A DNA stretch of 7,126 nt, from contig CAMPIA010000061.1 of assembly GCA_946886175.1 (NCBI GenBank), forward strand, positions 1 through 7,126, in the 5' to 3' direction. Origin of the DNA: an uncultured Altererythrobacter sp. Its GTDB lineage: Bacteria > Pseudomonadota > Alphaproteobacteria > Sphingomonadales > Sphingomonadaceae. The notes under the pieces are model-generated. The model was not told the DNA's origin. It made no database searches and saw only the letters and a list, made by a program, of their open reading frames with translations. A program made the position numbers and the translations under genes. This document shows, piece by piece, positions 1 to 6,363 of the stretch; position 1 is the first letter of the stretch, and each line of letters begins with the position of its first letter.

Positions 1-272
1 GCAAGTTCCCGATGCTCGCCAACAGCCGCGCCAAGACCAACCACGAGCCCGACGGGTTCGTGAAGGTGATCGCCGATGCCGAGACCGACCGCGTGCTCGG
101 CGTCTGGTGCATCGCCAGCGTCGCGGGCACGATGATCGCGCAGGCCGCGCAGGCGATGGAATTCGGCGCGACGAGCGAGGACATCGCCTACACCTGCCAC
201 GCCCACCCGACGCACAGCGAGGCGATCAAGGAAGCGGCAATGGCGGTGACAGGCAAGCCGATCCATATCTGA
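1..272 (+). CDS. lpdA: Dihydrolipoyl dehydrogenase (E3), C-terminal fragment
   Basis: This is the last 89 codons of a gene whose start lies left of the window; the readable frame begins at base 3. Lpd is the FAD- and disulfide-containing E3 subunit of the pyruvate and 2-oxoglutarate dehydrogenase complexes. It reoxidises dihydrolipoamide and reduces NAD+, in the cytoplasm. The fragment covers most of the C-terminal dimerisation domain. It contains the FPxxANSRAK-type segment at its start (here FPMLANSRAK), a GVWCIASVAG-like strand, and the signature HPTHSEA at 204-224. In that signature the first His and the Glu form the catalytic His-Glu pair of this family. The stop is TGA at 270-272, and the next gene follows after 7 bases. 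The family assignment is firm. Whether this copy serves the 2-oxoglutarate or the pyruvate complex cannot be told, because the upstream neighbours are missing. Confidence 0.93.
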   Translation, partial: KFPMLANSRAKTNHEPDGFVKVIADAETDRVLGVWCIASVAGTMIAQAAQAMEFGATSEDIAYTCHAHPTHSEAIKEAAMAVTGKPIHI

Positions 273-279
273 TCGGTCC

Positions 280-1092
280 GTGCGCGGCGCTTCCTCCGCT
301 CACCTGCCGGCGGCGATGTTCGCACTGGCGGTGATTGCGGGCGCGGCGGCGATAGCCGCCGCCGGAGCGCCAGTGCATTATGCGCCGGTCAACCTGGCCG
401 CACTGGCGATAGCGCTCGGGATCTACGCCCTCGCCGTCCGCCGGAAACTGCCGCCGGCAGGGTTGATCGCGCTCGCCCTTGCGCCGCTGGCGCTGGTCGC
501 GACGCTGGTCGTCGGTCTCGAGATCGACGGCGTCCGCCGGTGGCTCGGCAGTCCTGCGCTTGCGCTGCACACGGGGATGTTGGTGCTTCCCTCCCTCACG
601 GTGCTGGTTGCGCGACGGAGCGACTGGATCGCGTTCGCGGCGAGCGCTGCCAGCGCGCTCGTGCTCGCGCTCCAGCCGGACTTCGGCACCGCGCTCGCAT
701 TCTTCCTCGCGCTGGCGGTCGCTGCGTGGCACCGGCGCAATGCCGCTGTCGTGGCGGCGGCCGCAATGGCGGTGCTTGCTGCGATCGCGTGCGCCGTCCG
801 GCCCGATCCGCTGGCGCCGGTGCCGTTCGCCGAGGGCGTTTTGCAGACCGCACTGGCCAACGGCGGCGTGCTGGCGATCCTGGCGGTGGTCGCGCTCGTC
901 CTTGCGATAGCCGCACCGTTCCGGAGGAGCGGGTTCAGCCGGATCGAAAGCCGCACCGTCGCCGCCTTCCTGCTCGGCCTCGCGCTGGCCTCGCTGGCCG
1001 GCGCCTATCCGACGCCGCTGCTCGGCTATGGCGCGGCGTCGATTATCGGCTATGGATTGGCGCTCGCGCTGATCGAGGGGAGGCGGCGATGA
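280..1092 (+). CDS. Compact SEDS-like (FtsW/RodA-related) membrane protein
   Basis: A 270-residue, very hydrophobic protein with roughly eight to ten predicted membrane segments (about residues 13-30, 35-53, 60-80, 96-111, 115-131, 134-150, 153-172, 190-212, 226-242, 246-265). Four landmarks of SEDS peptidoglycan glycosyltransferases occur in order. They are EIDGVRRWLG (81-90, compare xNGARRWL), LQPDFGTALA (131-140), an extracellular loop RPDPLAPVPFAEG (174-186), and PTPLLGYGAAS (244-254, compare PLPLxSYGGS). FtsW and RodA polymerise glycan strands from lipid II and usually exceed 370 residues. This protein is much shorter, with shorter loops. A hand alignment places Glu185 where the catalytic Asp of the HTDF motif sits, so activity is uncertain. 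The GTG start has no clear ribosome site; ATG at 316 (residue 13) is an alternative. The gene follows lpd by 7 bases and overlaps the amidase by ATGA, suggesting coupled expression. The homology is inferred from motifs only. Confidence 0.75.
   Translation: MRGASSAHLPAAMFALAVIAGAAAIAAAGAPVHYAPVNLAALAIALGIYALAVRRKLPPAGLIALALAPLALVATLVVGLEIDGVRRWLGSPALALHTGMLVLPSLTVLVARRSDWIAFAASAASALVLALQPDFGTALAFFLALAVAAWHRRNAAVVAAAAMAVLAAIACAVRPDPLAPVPFAEGVLQTALANGGVLAILAVVALVLAIAAPFRRSGFSRIESRTVAAFLLGLALASLAGAYPTPLLGYGAASIIGYGLALALIEGRRR
1076..1083 (+). promoter_or_regulatory. Strong Shine-Dalgarno site of the amidase gene
   Basis: AGGGGAGG lies inside the last codons of the membrane-protein gene, 5 bases before ATG 1089. 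It supports this start rather than an internal one, and it indicates that the amidase is translated from a shared message with its upstream neighbour. Confidence 0.7.
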
Positions 1093-2423
1093 CATACCCG
1101 AAACTGACAGACCAGCCGGGGGCAGTGGCGCTCGCGGCGATGATTCGCGCGGGCGAGCTTTCGCCGCTCGAGGCGGTCGACGCCGCGATCGCGCGGATCG
1201 AGGATCGCGACGCGCGGATCGACGCGGTCGTGGTGTGCGATTTCGAGCGCGCGCGGGCCGCGGCCAAGGCGATGGAGGGCGAGACGCCGGGCGAAGCCCG
1301 TCCCTTGTTCGGCGTGCCGATGACGATCAAGGAAAGTTTCGACATCGCCGGCCTGCCGACCACCTGGGGCCACAAGCAGTTCGCGGGCAACGTGGCGCAG
1401 CGCGACGCGCGTGTGGTGCGGCTGCTCAAGGCGGCCGGCGCAGTGTTCATCGGCAAGACCAATGTCCCCCCCGATCTCGCCGACTGGCAATCGACCAACC
1501 CGGTTTACGGCCGCACCGCCAATCCGCACGACCCCGCGCGCAGCCCCGGCGGCTCCTCGGGCGGCTCGGCCGCGGCAGTCGCGAGCGGCATGGTGCCGTG
1601 CGAATACGGCACCGACATCGGCGGCTCGGTCCGCGTGCCGGCCCATTTCTGCGGCGTCTGGGGGCACAAGACCAGCTGGGGCCTCGTATCCAAGCACGGC
1701 CACGACCACCCGCTGCTCGCCGGCAGCGACGCGCACGACGGCGCGCTGTCGATCGCCGGCCCGATCGCGCGCAACGCCGACGATCTCGACCTGCTGCTCC
1801 GCCTCACTGCGAGCATCCCGCTGCATCCTCAAGGCAAACGGCTCGCCGATTGCCGGCTGCTGTTGCTGACCGAATATCCCGACAGCCCGGTCGACGGCGC
1901 GGTGTTGGGCCCGATCGAGGCCGCCGCCGCGGCGATCGAGGCGACGGGCGTGCGCGTCGACCGCACGACCGACCTGTTGCCCGACCTCGCGCAGCAGCAA
2001 CGCGACTACATGAAGATGCTCAACATCGCGATGGCGCGCGGAATGCCCGGCCCCGACGGCACACGCGCAACCGCGACCGACTGGTTCGAACTGCTCGACG
2101 CGCAGGCGCGCAACGAGGCGGCGTGGCGCGCGCTGTTCGACACGTACGACTTCGTGCTCGCGCCGCCCGCACCGGTGCTCGCGATTCCGGCGCGCGAGGG
2201 GCGGCTGTTCGAAGGCACGATAACGATCGACGGGCGCGAGGAAAGCGCGGCCGCGGCGCTCGCCTGGGCGGGCATCGCGACGTTCCCCAACCTCCCCTCC
2301 ACCGTGCTCCCGGTCGGCGAGACCGATGGGCTGCCGTGCGGAATGCAGGTGATCGGCCCGCGCTGGTCCGACCGCGACTGCATCGCGGCGGCAAAGGCGA
2401 TCGGGGACATCTTGCACGGCTGA
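1089..2423 (+). CDS. Amidase-signature family hydrolase
   Basis: A 444-residue cytoplasmic hydrolase (no signal peptide) of the amidase-signature family, which cleaves C-N bonds of carboxamides with a Ser-cisSer-Lys triad. The triad is visible: Lys81 in GVPMTIKESF, Ser156 in SPGGSSGGSAAA, and nucleophile Ser180 in GTDIGGSVRVPA. The 24-residue spacing between the two serines is the one usual for the family. The GPIARNADDLDLLL segment (224-237) and a C-terminal PxxxLPVGxxDGLPxGMQVIG-like stretch (about 403-423) are also typical. The length fits a stand-alone amidase. GatA is usually longer and works with GatB and GatC, and no gatB or gatC is present here, so a tRNA amidotransferase subunit is unlikely. 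The substrate cannot be predicted. The start overlaps the preceding stop (ATGA, 1089-1092), and a strong ribosome site lies 5 bases upstream. There is no evidence that it acts on peptidoglycan, despite its SEDS-like neighbour. Confidence 0.92.
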   Translation: MTYPKLTDQPGAVALAAMIRAGELSPLEAVDAAIARIEDRDARIDAVVVCDFERARAAAKAMEGETPGEARPLFGVPMTIKESFDIAGLPTTWGHKQFAGNVAQRDARVVRLLKAAGAVFIGKTNVPPDLADWQSTNPVYGRTANPHDPARSPGGSSGGSAAAVASGMVPCEYGTDIGGSVRVPAHFCGVWGHKTSWGLVSKHGHDHPLLAGSDAHDGALSIAGPIARNADDLDLLLRLTASIPLHPQGKRLADCRLLLLTEYPDSPVDGAVLGPIEAAAAAIEATGVRVDRTTDLLPDLAQQQRDYMKMLNIAMARGMPGPDGTRATATDWFELLDAQARNEAAWRALFDTYDFVLAPPAPVLAIPAREGRLFEGTITIDGREESAAAALAWAGIATFPNLPSTVLPVGETDGLPCGMQVIGPRWSDRDCIAAAKAIGDILHG

Positions 2424-2473
2424 CCCGCGTTCGTCATTGCGGGCGCGGGCATTACCGCAACAGGGATTCGACG

Positions 2474-3157
2474 ATGAAAGCCGTCATGGCGAAGCTCGCG
2501 CGCTGGCACATCTGGCTCGGCTGGCTGATCGGGGTGCCGCTGATCGGGTGGACGCTGAGCGGGCTGGTGATGGTCGCGCGGCCGATCGAGGAGGTGCGCG
2601 GCGAGCACTTGCGCATCGAAGCCGCGCCGCAGCCGCTCGTGCTGCCGGGCGAGGATTTCGGCAGCGTCGAAGGCCCGATCCGGGAAATGCGCGCGGTCAT
2701 GCAGGATGGGCGCGCGGTGGCGGTGCTGACGATGATGGACGGCAGCGTTCGCCGGCGCGACATGGCCACCGGCCAGCCGATCGCGCCGCTCGATGCGGCG
2801 GCCGCTCGATCGCTGGTCGCCCGGCGCATCGTGGGCGGCGACAGCGCCCAGAGCGTGCGCTTTTTCGCCGCCGATGCGCCGCCGTTCGATTTCCGCCGAC
2901 CGCTGCCCGTCTGGCGGGTCGCGCTCGCCGACGGCACGCACGTCTATGTCGGGCGCGACAGTGGCCAGATCGAGGCGGTGCGCACCCGCTGGTGGCGCCT
3001 GTTCGACTTCATGTGGGGCCTGCACATCATGGACCTGCAGGATCGCGAGGACACCTCGCATCCGATCCTGATCCTGTTCACCGCGCTCGCGCTGATCGGC
3101 ACGGTGATGGGCTGCGCGCTGCTGTTCCGCCGGCGAAAGGCGCGCGTCACCGCCTGA
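2474..3157 (+). CDS. PepSY-type two-helix membrane protein
   Basis: A 227-residue membrane protein. The N-terminal helix (about 11-34, containing WHIWLGWLIGVPLIGWTLSG) is followed by a long extracytoplasmic portion and a second helix at about 197-217, ending in a basic cytoplasmic tail (RRRKAR). The WHxWLGxxxG start and the segment PVWRVALADGTHVYV (144-158) followed by GxIEAVRTRWWRLFDFMWGLH resemble the PepSY and PepSY-associated membrane-helix families. Members of these families are found in iron-uptake reductases and in protease inhibitors. The usual PepSY-TM proteins have four helices and exceed 350 residues, so this is a short version. No TonB receptor or siderophore gene is adjacent, so a role in iron reduction is not supported. 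The start at 2474 has AGGG 8 bases upstream (2462-2465); Met5 at 2486 is an alternative. The gene lies 50 bases after the amidase and may share its transcript. Confidence 0.72.
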   Translation: MKAVMAKLARWHIWLGWLIGVPLIGWTLSGLVMVARPIEEVRGEHLRIEAAPQPLVLPGEDFGSVEGPIREMRAVMQDGRAVAVLTMMDGSVRRRDMATGQPIAPLDAAAARSLVARRIVGGDSAQSVRFFAADAPPFDFRRPLPVWRVALADGTHVYVGRDSGQIEAVRTRWWRLFDFMWGLHIMDLQDREDTSHPILILFTALALIGTVMGCALLFRRRKARVTA

Positions 3158-3171
3158 CTCGGGTCTGGCCC

Positions 3172-4872
3172 CTAGATTTCGTCCGGGTAGATCGGGAGGA
3201 TATCGACCGGGATCGCGTCCATCGCGGCGATCGCGTTCTCGGCATGCTCGTCGAGCACCGCGTAGCGGGCGAAGAACGCCTTGGCGCCTTCGTAGTCGCC
3301 GGTCGCCTGGAGCATCAGCTCGTCGTGCAGCAGGTCGCGCAGCCCCGCGACCATCTTGGCCTCGTCGATCACGTAGCGATCGCTGCCCGCATCCCACGCA
3401 AAGGCGCCCTTCTCCTTGAGGTAGCCGTATTGCGCCGCGGCGCCGAGACCGTGAGCATCGGTGGTGCCGAACCGCATCGAGCGGAACAGCCCGGCGAAGT
3501 AGGTCGCGAGCAGTTGCGGCTTCTCCGCCGCGGGCAGCTCGCCCTTGTCCATCATGAACAGGATGTTCCACACGCCCGCGACGTCGGCCTTCGATTCCTC
3601 GAGCGCGGAAGCCTGGTCCTTCAGTTCGGCATTCACCGTGGTCTCGCGCCCGTCGATGGTGATCGTGCCGGGCCCGAGGCTGTGCGAAAGCTCGTGGAAC
3701 AGGGTGCTGAGCTGCATGTATTTCTTGACCACCCGCTCCGACTGCGGCGGCGCGAGCACGAGATCCGCGATCGGGTCGAGGATGCGATCGTACTTCGCGC
3801 CGAGCACGTTCGAGAGGATCACCTTCTTCGCACCCTTGGCCTCGCGCACGCGCTCGTCGTTCGGCAGGTTGAAGGCGATCGTCTGCACGCCGGGCACGTT
3901 GTCGCCGCCGCCGTGGACCTGATCGGCGACCACGATCGGGCTTTCGAACCCGCGCTCGAAATTCTTGTGCTCGTCGGGGATCGGCAGGTTGGCTTCCATG
4001 TCGCGCAGGTATTTCTTGTACTTGTCGAGAGCGGCGGAGGCTTCCGGATCCTTCAGCGTGACGAAGCTCTCGAACGCGGTCTTGGCGCCATAGAGCCGGT
4101 CGGTATAGACCTCGTAGGGGCCGATCGCGATCTCGATCGGGGTGCCCGTCAGGTCCATCCAGGCGAGTTCGCTTTGGTAGTAGTCGTCGGTGCGAAAAGC
4201 CTCTGCGCGCAGCGTGAGGAAGGTCTTGAGGCTCGCGTTGCCGGTGATCGCGGCCGCCTGCTCCATGAGCTGCGCCGCGGGCTCGAGCCATTCCTTGTAC
4301 GCGACCGAATAGGGGATCGCGACCAGCCGCTCGCCTTCCCGCCGGACGACGGTGTAGGGGCCGGTCAGCGCCTCCTCCTGTTCCGGATGCGCGGCGAGAT
4401 AGGCGTCGAACTCCGCGCGGGTCATGTCGGGCGGGTAGAAGCCCGCGCCCTCGGGCATCGGTTCGCTGCCCCAGAACGGGTGCAGCTCCGCGAGCGAATC
4501 CCACGGGCCGAAGTTGCGGTCGAACAGTTCGAGCAGCACGTCGCGGTCGGCGCGGCGCGACCGCTCTATCGCCTGGCGTGTCGCCGGATTGCGCGGATCG
4601 CGCTGGCGCAGATAGACCTGGTCGAGCAGCTCGGATGCGTCGATCAGCAGATTGACCACCTCGCGCTCCTCGGCGCTGAGATAGCTCGTGTCGGGGTTCA
4701 TCTCGATCACCGCCAGCTTGGCGAGCTGCGCCTGGGGATAGTAGGCGGGATCGGCCGCCGGCTCGGCGGGCGCGGGATCAGGCGCACTCGCCACCGGCCC
4801 GCCCGGCGTCTGCATGCAGGCGCTCCCGGCGAGGAGCAGCGGCAGGAGAGCGAGATGGCGGAACTTGTTCAT
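3172..4872 (-). CDS. DPP III-like (M49-related) zinc peptidase lipoprotein
   Basis: A 566-residue protein with a lipoprotein-type signal (MNKFRHLALLPLLLAGSAC, likely lipid-modified Cys19) and then a Pro/Ala-rich linker to about residue 45. The -3 position is Gly rather than Leu, so the lipobox is imperfect. The catalytic core shows HELSH (393-397; two zinc ligands and the general base Glu394). EESKAD (425-430) follows and supplies a third ligand and the conserved acidic residues. The order LFHELSHSLGPGTIT then ALEESKADVAGVWN matches the DPP III-like group also known as the C-terminal part of some plant Nudix proteins. GPYEVYTDRLYGAKTAFESF (251-270) is another block I associate with this group. 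Classical DPP III has HEXXGH; this protein has the compact form. A role as an envelope oligopeptidase is inferred. The start is set by the signal peptide, with a weak ribosome site. The gene ends 14 bases from the oppositely oriented PepSY gene. Confidence 0.85.
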   Translation of the reverse strand: MNKFRHLALLPLLLAGSACMQTPGGPVASAPDPAPAEPAADPAYYPQAQLAKLAVIEMNPDTSYLSAEEREVVNLLIDASELLDQVYLRQRDPRNPATRQAIERSRRADRDVLLELFDRNFGPWDSLAELHPFWGSEPMPEGAGFYPPDMTRAEFDAYLAAHPEQEEALTGPYTVVRREGERLVAIPYSVAYKEWLEPAAQLMEQAAAITGNASLKTFLTLRAEAFRTDDYYQSELAWMDLTGTPIEIAIGPYEVYTDRLYGAKTAFESFVTLKDPEASAALDKYKKYLRDMEANLPIPDEHKNFERGFESPIVVADQVHGGGDNVPGVQTIAFNLPNDERVREAKGAKKVILSNVLGAKYDRILDPIADLVLAPPQSERVVKKYMQLSTLFHELSHSLGPGTITIDGRETTVNAELKDQASALEESKADVAGVWNILFMMDKGELPAAEKPQLLATYFAGLFRSMRFGTTDAHGLGAAAQYGYLKEKGAFAWDAGSDRYVIDEAKMVAGLRDLLHDELMLQATGDYEGAKAFFARYAVLDEHAENAIAAMDAIPVDILPIYPDEI

Positions 4873-4984
4873 GGGGATGTCCGGAATTGTGATCGGGCCG
4901 GAAGCCGGGTTAGGCCGATGAACGCCGCGAGTCACGCCCTCGCCACCGTTTCCTCGCGCCGCAAACATGCCTAAGGATCGCGCC
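4873..4984. promoter_or_regulatory. Divergent intergenic region between peptidase and TRIC genes
   Basis: This 112-base stretch separates two divergent starts, so it should hold promoters for both genes. I see no convincing -35/-10 pair or operator palindrome on either strand. An 18-codon frame (4918-4974, plus strand, starting MNAASHALAT) ends just before the TRIC start. It is noted as a possible leader peptide but has no good ribosome site. Confidence 0.45.
4973..4977 (+). promoter_or_regulatory. Ribosome binding site deciding the TRIC start
   Basis: AAGGA is placed 7 bases before ATG 4985. The upstream in-frame ATG at 4967 would have this site inside its own coding sequence and has no comparable site before it, so 4985 is preferred. 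Confidence 0.65.
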
Positions 4985-5623
4985 ATGTTCGCTGAGACCC
5001 CCGCCCTGCCCCCCGCGCTCGACCTGCTCGGCACCGCGGTCTTCGCGCTTACCGGAGCGCTGCTGGCCGCGCGGCTGAAGCAGACCTTCGTGACGATGGC
5101 GTTCTTCGCACTGGTGACCGGCGTGGGCGGCGGCAGCTTGCGCGACATGCTGATCGGCGCGCCCGCGTTCTGGCTGCGCGATCCGTGGGTGGCGCTGGTG
5201 ATATTCGCGACCGCGCTGATCGCCTGGTTCACCCCGCGCCGGTGGTGGGAGGGCAGCCTGCTCGAATGGGCCGACGCCGCCGGGCTCGCGGTGTTCGCGG
5301 TGCTCGGCGCGGCCAAGGCGCTCGCCTACGGGGTCGATCCGTTGCCTGCCGCAGTGCTCGGGGTCATCAGCGGATGCGCCGGCGGGGTGGTGCGCGACGT
5401 GATCGCGGGCGTGCCCTCGATCATCATGCGCCCCGAGCTCTACGTTACGGCCGCCGCGCTCTCCGCGGGCCTGACGGTGATCGGCGCGGTGGCCGGGCTG
5501 GCCGACGCGGCGGTCTGGGGCGCGGCGTGGATCGCCGGCTTCGCGCTGCGCGGAGCGGCGATCCGCTGGCAACTGGCGCTGCCCGGTTATCGCGAACGCG
5601 CCGATCGGGACGGTGAGGCCTAG
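4985..5623 (+). CDS. TRIC/UPF0126 family cation channel
   Basis: A 212-residue polytopic membrane protein with about seven hydrophobic segments and the internal duplication typical of UPF0126, the prokaryotic relatives of trimeric intracellular cation (TRIC) channels. The first half contains GTAVFALTGALLA (16-28) and GVGGGSLRDMLIG (46-58). The second half repeats this as DAAGLAVFAVLGAAKAL (97-113) and GCAGGVVRDVIAGVPS (130-145). The paired glycine-rich GGxxRD turns are the family's key element. The length is normal (about 205-215). Prokaryotic TRIC proteins form homotrimeric monovalent-cation pores in the inner membrane, but their physiological role is poorly defined. The start at 4985 is chosen over 4967 because of AAGGA 7 bases upstream. 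The gene stands alone on the plus strand. Its TAG stop overlaps the TAG stop of the convergent gene. Confidence 0.92.
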   Translation: MFAETPALPPALDLLGTAVFALTGALLAARLKQTFVTMAFFALVTGVGGGSLRDMLIGAPAFWLRDPWVALVIFATALIAWFTPRRWWEGSLLEWADAAGLAVFAVLGAAKALAYGVDPLPAAVLGVISGCAGGVVRDVIAGVPSIIMRPELYVTAAALSAGLTVIGAVAGLADAAVWGAAWIAGFALRGAAIRWQLALPGYRERADRDGEA

Positions 5624-6288
5624 TACTCCTCGCCGGGCAGCGGGCCGCCGGGATAGGCGGGCTGGACCGGCGCCGCGGCGGGTCCATCGACCCGATTCCA
5701 GGCCGCGGCGTAGGCGTCGTCGCTCCACTGATCGCCCCCCGCCTCGGTCGAATAGCTGACACCGCCGCCGCCATAGTCGATGTCGGAGATGCGGCCGTCG
5801 TTGCCGATGCGGCAGGTGAAGCCCTCGCCATCATGCAGCGATCCGCTGACGCGCCAGCCGCTCGCATCGCGATCGACCGCATCGACCGAGCCGACGCGCA
5901 CGTCGCGCTCGATCTCGGCGACGCAGATGTCGACCGCGCGATCGAGGCCGCTGGTTTGATAGGCGGGCTGGGGATCGCGGTAATCGACCCGCGGCTCGTC
6001 GCGGTCGTCGTCGAACGCGCCGGCCAGCGCGGCGATGCCGCCGATGATCGCTGCGCCGACGATCACGTCGCCGACGTCGATGCCGCCATCGTCGTGGCGA
6101 TGACGGCGATGGCGCCAGCGCGAGCGCTCGGCGGTGACCCCGGCAGCGCTCCATACCGCCGGCGCATCATGCGCGGCTGCTGGCGCGGGCGCAGGCGCGG
6201 GCAGTTCGACGGCGGATGCGGGGGCCGCGGCCAGCGACAGCGCGGCGGCGCTCGCCAGCATGGCGGACATTGTTGAGAAACGCTTCAT
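5620..6288 (-). CDS. Exported protein of unknown function, His/Arg-rich with hydrophobic Gly segment
   Basis: I do not recognise a named family. The 222-residue product has a clear signal peptide with probable cleavage after ASA (24-26), then a Pro/Ala linker (29-44). A basic, histidine-rich patch (RWRHRRHRHDD, 58-67) comes next, then a Gly/Ala hydrophobic stretch (VIVGAAIIGGIAALAGA, 75-91) that could span or insert into a membrane. An acidic patch (DDDRDE) and a folded-looking domain (about 114-178) follow. That domain holds two cysteines (122 and 159) that could form a disulfide in the periplasm. The C-terminus is rich in Trp, Tyr, Gly and Pro. Similar exported proteins seem common in sphingomonads, but this is from memory. 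The start is supported by GGAAAG (complement of 6296-6301) 7 bases upstream. The gene is 75 bases downstream of the SH3 lipoprotein gene on the same strand. Confidence 0.8.
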   Translation of the reverse strand: MKRFSTMSAMLASAAALSLAAAPASAVELPAPAPAPAAAHDAPAVWSAAGVTAERSRWRHRRHRHDDGGIDVGDVIVGAAIIGGIAALAGAFDDDRDEPRVDYRDPQPAYQTSGLDRAVDICVAEIERDVRVGSVDAVDRDASGWRVSGSLHDGEGFTCRIGNDGRISDIDYGGGGVSYSTEAGGDQWSDDAYAAAWNRVDGPAAAPVQPAYPGGPLPGEEY

Positions 6289-6363
6289 GTGCAAACTTTC
6301 CGATCGATCGGGACAGTAGCACAATGCAACCGGCGACATGACCAGATCGTGTATGAGGACGCG

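Noticed and set aside
540..1088. Upstream extension of the amidase frame to 540
   Set aside because: The extension overlaps the SEDS-like gene, encodes Arg/Cys-rich shadow sequence, and a strong ribosome site sits 5 bases before ATG 1089.
1050..2417. Minus-strand frame of 455 codons opposite the amidase
   Set aside because: It mirrors the amidase codon bias (high GC third position) and has no recognisable domain; the amidase triad is on the plus strand.
1089..2423. Amidase as GatA of the Glu-tRNA(Gln) amidotransferase
   Set aside because: There is no gatB or gatC nearby, the length is shorter than usual for GatA, and the context is unrelated to translation.
3158..3171. Terminator between the convergent PepSY and peptidase genes
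   Set aside because: Only 14 bases are available and they contain no inverted repeat or T tract.
2006..4504. Very long open frame (832 codons) on the minus strand across the amidase end, PepSY gene and peptidase gene
   Set aside because: It runs across several well-supported genes, has Arg/Gly/Ala-rich composition typical of GC-rich shadow frames and shows no domain motif.
2437..4974. Long plus-strand frame (845 codons) over the PepSY and peptidase genes
   Set aside because: It is antisense to the M49-like gene, whose HELSH and EESKAD motifs and signal peptide are on the minus strand. The composition is shadow-like.
4873..5316. N-terminal extension of the peptidase frame up to 5316
   Set aside because: The lipoprotein signal peptide starts exactly at 4872, and the extension is antisense to the TRIC gene.
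6301..6310. CGATCGATCG palindrome upstream of the exported-protein gene as an operator
   Set aside because: It partly overlaps the ribosome site, and GATC/CGATCG words are very frequent throughout this GC-rich window, so no regulator is implied.
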